Shown: positions 29,867 to 38,647, numbered from the stretch's first letter. The stretch: 64,000 nt of DNA from Micromonospora sediminicola (GCF_900089585.1 NZ_FLRH01000004.1:303001-367000); one strand, 5' to 3'. Translations and numbers: made by a program. The notes: generated by a model not told the origin, from the sequence alone.

Positions 29867-31012
29867 GTGCCCCGCAGCGACCAACGGCTGACGGCACGGC
29901 CACGGATCGCCGCCGACGACCGGTGGGAGGTCGGGTCGTCGTTCCCCCTCATGCCGGCGTCCGGCCCCGGCACGACGCGGCTGCCGAGCCCGCTCCGGCT
30001 GTACGGCACCGGCCGGCAGGCGCTGCTGGCCCTCCTGCGCATGGGGCGGACGGATCTGGGCTGGACCGCGGTGCACCTGCCCGCCTACTACTGCCCGCCG
30101 GTGGCGGACGCCGCCGCGACCGTGCTCCCGGTGCGACGGTACGACGCCGGTCCGCGAGGGCACGTGGAGCCCGCCCGCCCTGGTCCGACCGAGGTGGTCG
30201 TCGCGGTGTCGTACTTCGGTGATCCCCCGGCGGCGCCGGCCACCCGGGGCGCCGCGCTGGTCGTCGACAGCACCCACGACCCGTTCGCGCCCTGGCTGCC
30301 CTCGGCCGCCGCCGACTACGTGCTGGCCGCCCTGCGCAAGACCCTGCCCCTGCCCGACGGGGGCGCGCTGTGGTCGCCGGCGGGTCACCGCCTGCCCGCG
30401 CAGCCCGCGCCCTCGCTCCGGCACCGGGCGGCGGCCGGGCAGGTCCTGGCCGCCATGTGCCTGAAGGCGGCGTACCTGTCCGGGGCCCCGGTCGAGAAGA
30501 GCGCCTTCCTGTCCGCCTTCGCCGCCGGCGAGGCGGCGTACGGGTCGACCGCGATCAGCGGGCCCAGCGACTACACCCGCGAGGTGTTGCCGGCCATGCC
30601 GGTGGACCGGTGGCGCCGGCAACGGATGGCCAACGCCGTGGTTCTCGGTGACGCGCTGGCCGACGTCGTCGGGTTGCGAGCACATGTCCACCCGTTCGGC
30701 GTCGTCGTGGAGTGCGACTCCGCCGAGCGACGTGACGCGCTGCGGGCGGCCCTGGTCACCCGCCGCGTCTATCCGGCTGTCCTGTGGCCACAGCCGCCGG
30801 ACGCGCCGAGGCGGCACCTGGACTACTCCCGCCGCATGGTGCACCTGCACACCGACCACCGCTGGGGCGCGGAGGACATGCTCCGGGTCGCCGCCCGGAT
30901 CCGCGACGTCCTGGCCCCGGCGACGGGGCCGAGACGTGCCGACGCCGGTGACATCCCGGGCGGCCGCGGACAGCAGGACCGACGCCCGATCCGACAGATT
31001 CGCGAGAGGTGA
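29867..31012 (+). CDS. Divergent PLP-aminotransferase-fold protein
   Basis: 381 aa, beginning with GTG one base after the previous stop. The central part looks like the DegT/aspartate-aminotransferase fold: LPAYYCPPVADA near the start, an Asp in VVDSTHDPF, and Lys158 in ALRKTLPLPDGGAL as the expected PLP lysine. The usual glycine-rich SGTxAL helix start is replaced by LYGTGRQALLALLR. The basic C-terminal 30 residues are probably disordered. It could be a second amino-sugar transaminase or a PLP-dependent modifier of the first product. The assignment is moderate because overall similarity to classic families is low by eye. Confidence 0.65.
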   Translation: MPRSDQRLTARPRIAADDRWEVGSSFPLMPASGPGTTRLPSPLRLYGTGRQALLALLRMGRTDLGWTAVHLPAYYCPPVADAAATVLPVRRYDAGPRGHVEPARPGPTEVVVAVSYFGDPPAAPATRGAALVVDSTHDPFAPWLPSAAADYVLAALRKTLPLPDGGALWSPAGHRLPAQPAPSLRHRAAAGQVLAAMCLKAAYLSGAPVEKSAFLSAFAAGEAAYGSTAISGPSDYTREVLPAMPVDRWRRQRMANAVVLGDALADVVGLRAHVHPFGVVVECDSAERRDALRAALVTRRVYPAVLWPQPPDAPRRHLDYSRRMVHLHTDHRWGAEDMLRVAARIRDVLAPATGPRRADAGDIPGGRGQQDRRPIRQIRER

Positions 31013-31016
31013 TGGA

Positions 31017-31646
31017 ATGCTGACTGGCCGACTGGTGGCGCTGAGGCCGATGGCCGCCGCCGACCTCGAGTTCCTGGCCGACCTCACCAATGCCGGCCCG
31101 GTACGCACCCACGTCGTCGGCTGGGACTGGCCGGTGGCGGCGGACGCCCAACGCGAGTGGCTCGCCCAGACCCACCGCGACGGGCGGAACCGTCGGCTCA
31201 CCGTCACCGACGCGGCGACCGACGAGCCGATCGGGATGACCGGCCTGTGGGAGATCGACTGGCACAACCGCTCGGCGCTCAGCGCCGTCAAGCTGATGCC
31301 GGGACGCGCCCCGAAGGGCGCGGGCACCGACTCGATCATGTTGATGATGGCGTGGAGCTTCTACGAGGTGGGCCTGCGACGCCTGCACAGCACCATCCTG
31401 GACTTCAACGCGGCCAGCCTCGGCGCGTACGTCCGCCGGTGCGGCTGGCGCATCGAGGGCCGGGAGCGGCAGGCCGTGTTCCGCCGTGGCGAATGGCGCG
31501 ACCTGCTCCGGGTGGCGATCCTGCGGTCGGAGTTCGACGAGCTGCCCGACTCCGCCGAGTACGTCGAGCGGGTCTGCGGCGCGCCCCACCGGCCGGCCGA
31601 CGCCGGCGCCGGAGTGGTTCGGCAGCTGGCGGAGATGACCCGATGA
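31017..31646 (+). CDS. GNAT-family N-acetyltransferase (RimJ/RimL-like)
   Basis: A 209-aa acyl-CoA-dependent acetyltransferase. It opens with the RimL-type start GRLVALRPMAAADLEFLADL, carries strand beta-4 GMTGLWEIDWHNRSALSAVK with the acetyl-CoA loop after it (GRAPKGAGTDSIMLMMAW), and ends the fold with ASLGAYVRRCGWRIEGRER. In this cluster it probably N-acetylates an amino-sugar nucleotide. ATG at 31017 lies four bases after the preceding stop; its own stop overlaps the glycosyltransferase start (ATGA). Confidence 0.85.
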   Translation: MLTGRLVALRPMAAADLEFLADLTNAGPVRTHVVGWDWPVAADAQREWLAQTHRDGRNRRLTVTDAATDEPIGMTGLWEIDWHNRSALSAVKLMPGRAPKGAGTDSIMLMMAWSFYEVGLRRLHSTILDFNAASLGAYVRRCGWRIEGRERQAVFRRGEWRDLLRVAILRSEFDELPDSAEYVERVCGAPHRPADAGAGVVRQLAEMTR

Positions 31647-32845
31647 GGGTCACGGTCACCGCGGAGTCGCGGTTCCTCCGCACCCCGGACGGTCGGGTGT
31701 GGATCGAGATCGGCCCCGACCACGCGATCTGGACGCGGTACCTCGCCGCGTTCGACGAGGTGCGGGTCGTCGCCCGCGTCCTCGACGTGCCCGAAGCCCC
31801 GGCCGGCGCCAACCGGGTCGACGGCCCGGGTGTCCACGTCTGGGCCCTGCCGCACTACGTCGGGCCGGCCGGCTACGTCCGCAACCTGCCCGGCATCCGC
31901 CGGGCGGTGATCGGCGCCACCGACGGCGCCGACGCGGTGATCCTCCGGGTGCCGTCGCCGATGGCCACCATGCTCAGCAACTGGCTGGACCGGCGGGGCC
32001 GGCCCTACGCCCTCGAGGTGATCGGCGACCCGTACGACGTGTTCGCTCCCGGCGTCGTCGACCATCCGCTGCGCCCCGTGCTGCGCCGCTGGTGCACCGG
32101 CGCCATGCGCCGACAGTGTCGCAGCGCGGTCGCGGTCAGCTACGAGACCACCCGTACGCTCCAGGCCCGCTATCCCGCGCGGCCGGACGTGCCGGCGATG
32201 GGGATCTCCTCGGTCGACCTGCCGGACGACGCCTACGTCGCCTCCCCGCGGGTGGCCGGGCCGGCCCCGCAGCGGCCGACCCTGGTGTCGGTGGGCTCGT
32301 TGGAGCAGCTCTACAAGGGCATCGACACCCTGATCGAGGCGATCGCGCGGTTGGACGCCACCGTACCGCCGGTTCACCTGGTGCACGTCGGTGTCGGCCG
32401 GAGCCGTCCGGCCCTGGAGGACCTCGCGGCGCGGTCGGGTGTGGCCGACCGGGTCCGGTTCGTCGGGTGGCTGCCCGGGGTGGACGCCCTGCGTGATCAG
32501 CTGGACTCGGCGGATCTGTTCGTCATGCCCTCGCGGACGGAAGGGCTCCCGCGGGCGCTGATCGAGGCGATGGCCCGGGCCCTGCCGGCGATCGGCTCCA
32601 CCGCGGGCGGCATTCCCGAGCTTCTCGCCCCGGACGCCATGTTCCAGCCGGGGGACGCGGCGGGCCTGGCCGCCCTGATCGGCCGTACGGTGACCGATCC
32701 GGATCGGCTGGCCGAGCACTCCCGTCGGAACCTGACCCGCGCGCGGGAGTTCAGCGCGGACCGCCTCGGTGCCCGACGAACCGAGTTCTACCGGTCGGTC
32801 GCCGACTGGACGCGCCCGCGGTCGCTGCTGGGCGACCGTCGCTGA
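31643..32845 (+). CDS. GT4-family glycosyltransferase
   Basis: A 400-aa GT-B glycosyltransferase. The C-terminal donor-binding domain is clear: LVSVGSLEQLYKGIDTLIEA, then VRFVGWLPG, and the E-x7-E motif in PSRTEGLPRALIEAMARALP. The N-terminal acceptor half carries ALEVIGDPYDVF. It would add one sugar from a nucleotide donor to the growing lipid-linked oligosaccharide on the cytoplasmic face. It is the last gene of its block and is followed by a strong hairpin. Confidence 0.9.
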   Translation: MRVTVTAESRFLRTPDGRVWIEIGPDHAIWTRYLAAFDEVRVVARVLDVPEAPAGANRVDGPGVHVWALPHYVGPAGYVRNLPGIRRAVIGATDGADAVILRVPSPMATMLSNWLDRRGRPYALEVIGDPYDVFAPGVVDHPLRPVLRRWCTGAMRRQCRSAVAVSYETTRTLQARYPARPDVPAMGISSVDLPDDAYVASPRVAGPAPQRPTLVSVGSLEQLYKGIDTLIEAIARLDATVPPVHLVHVGVGRSRPALEDLAARSGVADRVRFVGWLPGVDALRDQLDSADLFVMPSRTEGLPRALIEAMARALPAIGSTAGGIPELLAPDAMFQPGDAAGLAALIGRTVTDPDRLAEHSRRNLTRAREFSADRLGARRTEFYRSVADWTRPRSLLGDRR

Positions 32846-32868
32846 GCCGGCGGCAGGGGGCCGCGCAG

Positions 32869-32914
32869 ACGGATGGTCCCCGTCGGTCCCGAGGGACCGA
32901 CGGGGACCATCCGT
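32869..32914. terminator. Strong bidirectional terminator, 22-bp perfect stem
   Basis: Positions 32869-32890 are exactly complementary to 32893-32914 with a nominal two-base loop (four bases when folded). It sits between the convergent glycosyltransferase and SDR genes and separates the first two blocks of the polysaccharide locus. Confidence 0.93.
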
Positions 32915-32947
32915 TCTGGCGTCGTCGCCTGAACCGGGCGTCGCCGG

Positions 32948-33955
32948 TCAGCGGCTCGCCGGAGCGGCCGCGCGGGGTGAGCCGGCGCCGGTCGTGGCCG
33001 GCTGGTCCCGGTACCACTCGAAGGTCCGCCGGACGCCCTCGACGAGCGGCACCGCGGGTTCGTAGCCGGTGAGTCGACGCAGTTTGCCGAGGTCGGGCCG
33101 ACGCCGGTGCACGGAACGCGCGGGCGCGGGCAGCACCTGGATCGACGCCGTGCTGTCGGCCATGGAGAGGACGAGCCGGGCCAGGTCGGCGATGTTGGTC
33201 TCCTCCCGGTCGTTGCCGAGATGCACGATCTCGCCGTCGGCCGCCGGGGTCGCCATCAGTCGGACGACCGCCTCGACGGCGTCGTCCACGTGGCAGAACG
33301 CGCGGTACTGGTCGGCGCCCCAGACCCGGAAGGGGTCCTCGCCGGAGAGCGCCCGCAGGGCCATCTCGGGGATGACGTGGTCGCTTCCCATCCGCGGCCC
33401 GTACACGTTGTGGAATCGACCGACCACGGCGGTCGCGCCCCGGGCGCGGGCGCCGTGCAGCACCAACGCCTCCCCGGTGAGCTTGCTGACCGCGTAGGCC
33501 AACCGGGGTGACTTCACGTCGGCGATCATCAGCGGCACGTCCTCGGCGGTGGGAACCGGGACCACGCCGGCGTCCACCCCGCCCGCGTACACCTCGCTGG
33601 TGGAACTGAAGAAGATCTGGTGTCCGGGGCGCACCCAGTCGACCAGGTGAAGCGCGGTCAGGGTGTTGACCCGGAGCACCCGGGTGGGATCGGCCTCGAC
33701 GTTGCGGACCCCGACCACCGCGGCGAGCAGGTAGACCTGGTCCACGTCCCGGGGCAGCGTCTTCCAGGCCGACTCGGTGGTCAGATCCGCCGAGCGGACC
33801 TCGACCGACGGGTTCCGGCCGAGTGCGGACAGCCGCTCGTCGGCGCGGCCCCGGGAGAAGTCGTCGACCAGGACCACGCGGTGGCCGTCCTCGACCAGGC
33901 GTTCCGCCAGGTGCAGACCGATGAAGCCGGCGCCGCCCAGAATCAGTGCGCGCAT
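32948..33955 (-). CDS. NAD-dependent nucleotide-sugar epimerase/decarboxylase (extended SDR)
   Basis: A 335-aa extended SDR. GGAGFIG is at residues 7-13, SSTSEVY holds the catalytic Ser/Thr region, and Tyr154-x3-Lys158 (YAVSK) is intact. The late motif YRAFCHVDD resembles UDP-glucuronate decarboxylases and 4-epimerases. It shares the TGATG stop/start junction with the dehydrogenase gene upstream, so acting on that enzyme's UDP-uronate product (to a pentose or epimer) is attractive. The exact reaction is inferred. Confidence 0.85.
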   Translation of the reverse strand: MRALILGGAGFIGLHLAERLVEDGHRVVLVDDFSRGRADERLSALGRNPSVEVRSADLTTESAWKTLPRDVDQVYLLAAVVGVRNVEADPTRVLRVNTLTALHLVDWVRPGHQIFFSSTSEVYAGGVDAGVVPVPTAEDVPLMIADVKSPRLAYAVSKLTGEALVLHGARARGATAVVGRFHNVYGPRMGSDHVIPEMALRALSGEDPFRVWGADQYRAFCHVDDAVEAVVRLMATPAADGEIVHLGNDREETNIADLARLVLSMADSTASIQVLPAPARSVHRRRPDLGKLRRLTGYEPAVPLVEGVRRTFEWYRDQPATTGAGSPRAAAPASR

Positions 33956-35289
33956 CAGGCGGACACCTCCCGCTCCAGCCGGGCGGGCGAGTCGGGCGCC
34001 CGGTAGCCGATCCCGGCGTAGCGGACGCCGGCCGTCCGGACGGCCGCCTCGTCGAGGATCCGCCACGAGTCGAAGACCAGCCGCACCGGCGTGCCGGCGA
34101 GCAGTGACCCCACCGGAAGGGCCCGGTAGTCCGGGTGGTCGGTCAGGACCAGCACCGCGTCCGCGTCCGCGAACGCCTTGTCCAGGCTGATCGGCTCGGC
34201 GCCCAGATCGCGGATCACCTCGGCCGCCACCATCGGATCGTGGCCGAGGACGGTCATTCCGGCCGCTCGGAAGGTCCCGAGCATCGCGACGACCGGGGCG
34301 CCCCGCATGTCGTCGGTGGGCGGCCAGCCCTTGTAGGCCCAGCCCAGCACGGCGAGCTTGACGTCCCGGGTGGAGCCGTGGGCCTGCCGGACCAGCTCGA
34401 CGACCTCGCCGGCGACGTGCGCCGGCAGGTGCTCGTTGAGCCGGCGCGCGGGGCCGACCAGGAACGGCGGCTCCGCCTGCGCGCTCGCGATCATCAGGTA
34501 CGGGTCCTTGGACAGGCATCCGCCGCCGACGTAACCCGGCCGGGCCAGGTCGGGTCGGGGGTAGTCGGCGTTGGCGGCGGCGATCACCTCCAGCGGATCG
34601 AGGCCGTGTCGTCCGGCGATCAGCGCCAGTTCGTTGCCGAACGAGTAGATCAGATCCGTGTGGCAGTTGTTGGCGAGCTTCACCAGCTCCGCCGCCTCGA
34701 GGCTGGACACCGGCACGAGCTGGCGGACGAGCCCGCCGAGGAACGCCTGTCCCGCCTCGGCGCTGGCGTCGTCCAGCCCACCGACCACCTGCGGCAGCTC
34801 GACCAGTTCCCGCAACGCCTGACCCTGGATGGTCCGCTCCGGCGCCATGACCAGCCGGACGTCGGCACCCCACGCCTCGGTCAGCACGGGCAGCACGACC
34901 CGCCTGGTGGTGCCCACCGGCACGGTGCTCCGCACCACGACCAGGGTGCCGGGCCGGCAGGTCCGTGCGACGTACGCCGCCGCCTCGGCCAGGTTCTCCA
35001 GCCGGGGCTCGTGGGTGTCCTCGTCGACCGGGGTGGAGACACAGAGCACGACGGCGTCCACCTCGGCCGGGAGGTGCTCGTCCACCAGCAGGGTCCGCCC
35101 CACGTGCCGGGCGAACACCTCCTCCACGCCGGGCTCGTACAGATGCGGACGCCCCGCGCGCAACGCCTGCCGGACCCGGGGCTGGGCGTCCACCCCGTGC
35201 ACCCGGTAACCCTTGTCCGCCAACGCGGCGGCGAGCGTCACACCGACGTAGCCAAGCCCGACGATTCCGATTCTGTGGTACACGATCAT
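33955..35289 (-). CDS. UDP-glucose/GDP-mannose-type nucleotide-sugar dehydrogenase
   Basis: A 444-aa four-electron dehydrogenase that converts a nucleotide sugar to its uronate. The NAD fold begins IGIVGLGYVG; the catalytic Lys is K203 in ELVKLANN and the catalytic Cys is C258 in GGGCLSKDP. APERTIQGQALREL resembles the UDP-N-acetylmannosamine/GlcNAc dehydrogenase branch, so an amino-uronate is possible as well as glucuronate. ATG at 35289 overlaps the upstream gene's stop (ATGA), and its stop overlaps the next start by one base. Confidence 0.9.
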   Translation of the reverse strand: MIVYHRIGIVGLGYVGVTLAAALADKGYRVHGVDAQPRVRQALRAGRPHLYEPGVEEVFARHVGRTLLVDEHLPAEVDAVVLCVSTPVDEDTHEPRLENLAEAAAYVARTCRPGTLVVVRSTVPVGTTRRVVLPVLTEAWGADVRLVMAPERTIQGQALRELVELPQVVGGLDDASAEAGQAFLGGLVRQLVPVSSLEAAELVKLANNCHTDLIYSFGNELALIAGRHGLDPLEVIAAANADYPRPDLARPGYVGGGCLSKDPYLMIASAQAEPPFLVGPARRLNEHLPAHVAGEVVELVRQAHGSTRDVKLAVLGWAYKGWPPTDDMRGAPVVAMLGTFRAAGMTVLGHDPMVAAEVIRDLGAEPISLDKAFADADAVLVLTDHPDYRALPVGSLLAGTPVRLVFDSWRILDEAAVRTAGVRYAGIGYRAPDSPARLEREVSA

Positions 35290-36197
35290 CCCTTCGAGGA
35301 GGTCAGAGAAAGGTCGTCCGACGCCTCGGTCCAGACGCCACGGACGGTCTCAGCGAGGTCGAGCAGCGGCGACCAGCCCAGGTCCTGCCGGGCCGCGGTG
35401 ACGTCGGCCCGGATCCAGGGCACGCCCGCCGAACGCTCGGCGCCGGTAGCAGGTGACGTCTCCGACACCGTGCCGGCGAAGCCCGCCTCGGCGGCGAGGG
35501 CGTGCACCACCTCCCGGACCGGCACGGCGACGCCGCTGCCGATGTTGTAGACGACCCGGGGCAGCGTCGGGGCGAGCACGGCGGCCCGGACCGCGAGAGC
35601 GACGTCCCGCACGTCCACGAAGTCCCGGTACGCGTCGAGCGGGCCCACCTCGATCCGGTGGGCTCCGGACCGCCTCGCGTCCGCGAGCAGCCGCGCCACC
35701 CGTCCGAGCACACCCGTGGCCGGCAGGCCGGGGCCGACCGGGTTGAACACCCGCAGCACCACGGCATCGAGCCGGTCGGTCGCCAGCTCCATGAGCCGGG
35801 TGGCGGTGAGGTGACTGAGTCCGTACGCGCCGAGCGGTCGGGCCGGGTCGGACTCGGACACCGACCGGCCGACCGGCACCTGCCCGTACTCGCCGGCGGA
35901 GCCGAGTCGCACCAGCCGGGCGCCGGGGGCGGCGTGGGCCACCGCGTCGACGAGCCGGGCCGTGACCAGGGTGTGCGCCTGGAGCAGCTGCTCCGCGCTG
36001 CCGTCGAGACGACCGGTGCAGTTGACCACCACGGTCGGGCGCACGTCCCGGACCAGGTCGGTGAGCGGCGCGACTCCGGTGGTCAGCAGATCGCAGTCGG
36101 CGCGGCCCGGACAGACGAGGGACGCGTGCGGCGCCAGCGCGGCCCGCACGTGTCGACCCAGGAATCCGTTGGCTCCGAACAGCAGGACCGTACTCAT
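35286..36197 (-). CDS. Atypical NAD(P)-dependent sugar-nucleotide SDR, catalytic Lys replaced by His
   Basis: A 303-aa extended SDR like dTDP-4-keto-sugar reductases/epimerases. GANGFLG at 8-14 binds the cofactor and GSAGEYG corresponds to the Ser/Thr region. The catalytic tetrad is broken: Tyr125 is followed at +4 by His129 (YGLSH) instead of Lys. It may use His as a weaker substitute or have lost oxidoreductase activity. It is the first gene of a three-gene minus-strand block, with ATGA overlap to the dehydrogenase. ATG at 36197 begins the recognisable fold directly. Confidence 0.82.
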   Translation of the reverse strand: MSTVLLFGANGFLGRHVRAALAPHASLVCPGRADCDLLTTGVAPLTDLVRDVRPTVVVNCTGRLDGSAEQLLQAHTLVTARLVDAVAHAAPGARLVRLGSAGEYGQVPVGRSVSESDPARPLGAYGLSHLTATRLMELATDRLDAVVLRVFNPVGPGLPATGVLGRVARLLADARRSGAHRIEVGPLDAYRDFVDVRDVALAVRAAVLAPTLPRVVYNIGSGVAVPVREVVHALAAEAGFAGTVSETSPATGAERSAGVPWIRADVTAARQDLGWSPLLDLAETVRGVWTEASDDLSLTSSKG

Positions 36198-36518
36198 GCC
36201 GGCACCCGCGGCGTGCGGGGCAACGGCGTGCGGAGTATCGGGGCGCGGTTCGACTCGCCCACGGGCGCCTCCCTCGGGTCGGCTCACAGCGGTCCGGTCG
36301 AGTGGCCGGACGACAGTCGGTACGCCAGGTCAACGCCGCCGAGATGGTCCGGTTGCGCGTTTTTCGCCGAAATAGCCGCGCGCCTCCCCGGTCACGACCG
36401 TCCGGTCTCCTCCCCCGTGGGTCGACCGGCCGTTAAAGTCCGGAAATCCCGAATAGCCGCCACACATGCTGATACAACGGTTATCGGCCGTTTTATCGAC
36501 TGGCTGGAGGCCCGTGAC
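36198..36518. promoter_or_regulatory. 321-bp divergent intergenic region, AT-rich on the right
   Basis: No gene is visible. It separates the minus-strand SDR block from the plus-strand glycosyltransferase block. The right half is AT-rich compared with its surroundings. It contains a 9-bp direct repeat AATAGCCGC (36371-36379 and 36452-36460) and a dyad AACGG-N7-CCGTT (36476-36492) just before the Shine-Dalgarno GGAGG (36506-36510). Promoters for both blocks should lie here; no clear -35/-10 pair stands out. Confidence 0.5.
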
Positions 36519-37820
36519 GTGAGCAGACCTGACGCCGACCCGCCCTCCCCGAGGCAGGACGCGCCTGCCCTGCGGATCGTCATACTGGTCAAAACGAACG
36601 AGGGCGGGATCTGGATCGTCCAGCCGGCCCGCGCCATGGCGGAGCGGGGTCACGAGGTCGTGGTCGTGCTCCCGCCCGGCGACGGCAAGCTCACCCGGCG
36701 CCTCGCCGAGCACGGCATCCGGACCGTCGACTCACCGTTCTCGTTCCGGTTCCGCCCCGACCTCACCACCCTGCGCGGCCTGTGGCAGCTGCGCCGACTG
36801 CTCCGTCGGCTGCGACCGGACGTCCTCAACTACCACCTGTACGCGGCCACCCTGGCGGGTCGACTCGCCAGTCTGGGCCTGCCGCTGACCCGGGTGCACA
36901 CCGTGGTCGGCCCGCTGTTCCTGGAGTCCCCGCTGATCCGCCGGGTCGAGCGCCGGCTCTGGCGGCTGGACGACGTCATCGTCTGCGGCACCGCCTACAC
37001 CTCGCGGTGCTACGCGGCCCTCGGCGTACCGACGCCCCGCCGCCCCGTGGTCACCTGCGGCATCGACACCTCCCGCCTCAGCCCGGTGCCCGGCGAGGAC
37101 CACGAACCGGTGGTGAACGCCCGGGCGGTCGAGCGGGCGCGGCGTGAGCAGCGCGCCAAGGCGCGGGCCGACCTCGGCGTCGCCGAGGACGTGCTGCTCG
37201 TCCTCATGGTCGCCTACGTCTATCCGGTGAAGCGACTGGTGGCGCGCGGCCGACCGATCAAGGGACACGACGTCCTGCTGGAGGCCTGGCGCCGCTTCCG
37301 GACCGCCGCGCCCCAGGCCCACCTCATGCTCGTCGGGGGCGGCCTCGGCGACGAGGCGCAGCGCCTGCGCCGAGACCTGATCGACCGGTACGGCGTCGCC
37401 GACGACCCCACCGTCACCTGGTTCGACTCCGTCGACGACGTCCGCCTGCACTACCAGGCGGCCGACCTCAGCGTCAGTCCGTCCCTGTCGGAGGGACACG
37501 GCGCCTCGGTGGAGGCGAGCGCGATGGCGGTACCGAGCGTGGTCAGCGACGCGGGCGGACTGCCGGAGACGGTGACCGCAGACTCGGGCTGGGTGGTGCC
37601 ACGCGACGACCCGTCCGCGCTGGCCGCCGCCCTGAGCGCCGCGTACGCGGAGTTCCGCGCCGGCACGCTGGCGTCCCGCGGCATCCGGGCCCGGGAACTC
37701 GCCGTCCGGCACTTCGATCATCGTCCGGCCGCCCGTGAGGTGGTCTCCATCCTGGAGCGAGCCGCCGCCACCCGACGCGGTCGGGTCGGCGAGCCCACAC
37801 GCACGGGGGTCACACGATGA
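36519..37820 (+). CDS. GT4-family glycosyltransferase
   Basis: A 433-aa GT-B enzyme. The N-terminal domain starts with RIVILVKTNEGGIWIVQPARAMAERGHEV after about 20 disordered residues. The donor domain has LMVAYVYPVKR, an inserted basic loop, KGHDVLLEAWRRF, and the E-x7-E region LSEGHGASVEASAMAVP. GTG at 36519 is chosen for the GGAGG eight bases upstream. It overlaps the following phosphoglycosyl transferase (ATGA), so the initiating enzyme and an early elongating enzyme are co-expressed. Confidence 0.88.
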   Translation: MSRPDADPPSPRQDAPALRIVILVKTNEGGIWIVQPARAMAERGHEVVVVLPPGDGKLTRRLAEHGIRTVDSPFSFRFRPDLTTLRGLWQLRRLLRRLRPDVLNYHLYAATLAGRLASLGLPLTRVHTVVGPLFLESPLIRRVERRLWRLDDVIVCGTAYTSRCYAALGVPTPRRPVVTCGIDTSRLSPVPGEDHEPVVNARAVERARREQRAKARADLGVAEDVLLVLMVAYVYPVKRLVARGRPIKGHDVLLEAWRRFRTAAPQAHLMLVGGGLGDEAQRLRRDLIDRYGVADDPTVTWFDSVDDVRLHYQAADLSVSPSLSEGHGASVEASAMAVPSVVSDAGGLPETVTADSGWVVPRDDPSALAAALSAAYAEFRAGTLASRGIRARELAVRHFDHRPAAREVVSILERAAATRRGRVGEPTRTGVTR

Positions 37821-38530
37821 GCGCCATGGGCCGCACCCGCCTGCTCGGTCCGCGCGGCGACGAGGCGGCCAAGCGCGCCGTCGACCTGACCGTCGCCGTC
37901 CTGGCGCTCGTCCTGACCGCGCCGCTCCTGGCGGCCGCCATGCTGGCGGTGCTGCTCCGGATCGGCGCACCGGTCCTGTTCGTGCAGGAACGCACCGGGC
38001 GGCACGGGCGACCGTTCCGGATCTACAAGCTGCGCACGATGACCGACGACCGGGACGCGGACGGCGAGCTGCTGCCCGACGCGGTCCGCTGCCCACCGAC
38101 GGGCCGGCTGTTGCGACGGCTCAGCATCGACGAGCTGCCGCAGCTGTGGAACGTGCTGCGCGGCGACCTGAGCCTGGTCGGCCCCCGTCCCCTGGTGCGC
38201 CAGTACGACCCCTGGTACACCGAGCGCGAACGGCAGCGGTTCCTGGTCCGTCCGGGCCTCACCGGTCTGGTGCAGATCAGCGGGCGCAACGGCCTGACCT
38301 GGGATGAGCGGCTCGAGCTGGACGTCCGCTACGTCCGGGAGCGGTCACTCGGGCTGGACCTGCGGATCCTCCTGCGCACCGCCCGGGCGGTGCTCGTCGG
38401 CACCGGCGCCTCGGCCACCGCGCGGGCCCGGACGGTCGACCTGGACGCGGAACGGCGGGCCTGGCTCGCGGTCGCCGGCCGGTCCGTCGGTCCGGCGGCA
38501 CACAACCTGCCGAGCGCCCCGCGGAGCTGA
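37817..38530 (+). CDS. Initiating phosphoglycosyl transferase (bacterial sugar transferase family)
   Basis: A 237-aa monotopic PGT that moves sugar-1-phosphate from a nucleotide onto undecaprenyl phosphate, the first membrane step of polymer assembly. The single re-entrant hydrophobic segment is at about residues 20-48. Family motifs follow: PVLFVQERTGRHGRPFRIYK LRTM, SIDELPQLWNVLRGD, SLVGPRPL and RPGLTGLVQISGRN. It is of the short form without the WcaJ-type N-terminal membrane domain, like PglC. That fits with the PglE-like aminotransferase of the first block, so the initiating sugar may be a di-N-acylated amino sugar. Confidence 0.92.
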   Translation: MSAMGRTRLLGPRGDEAAKRAVDLTVAVLALVLTAPLLAAAMLAVLLRIGAPVLFVQERTGRHGRPFRIYKLRTMTDDRDADGELLPDAVRCPPTGRLLRRLSIDELPQLWNVLRGDLSLVGPRPLVRQYDPWYTERERQRFLVRPGLTGLVQISGRNGLTWDERLELDVRYVRERSLGLDLRILLRTARAVLVGTGASATARARTVDLDAERRAWLAVAGRSVGPAAHNLPSAPRS

Positions 38531-38597
38531 CCGTCCGGGCGCGACCCGAACGCGCCGCCCACGGTCGCCCGGACGCGACGACGCCGGAAGACGAGAG

Positions 38598-38634
38598 GAA
38601 CGCTCCCCGCACCGTGGCGGTGCGGGGAGCGTTC
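38598..38634. terminator. Bidirectional terminator, 17-bp perfect stem
   Basis: GAACGCTCCCCGCACCG (38598-38614) and its exact complement (38618-38634) around a three-base loop, between two convergent polysaccharide genes. Confidence 0.92.
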
Positions 38635-38647
38635 GCGCCGCAGCGGA

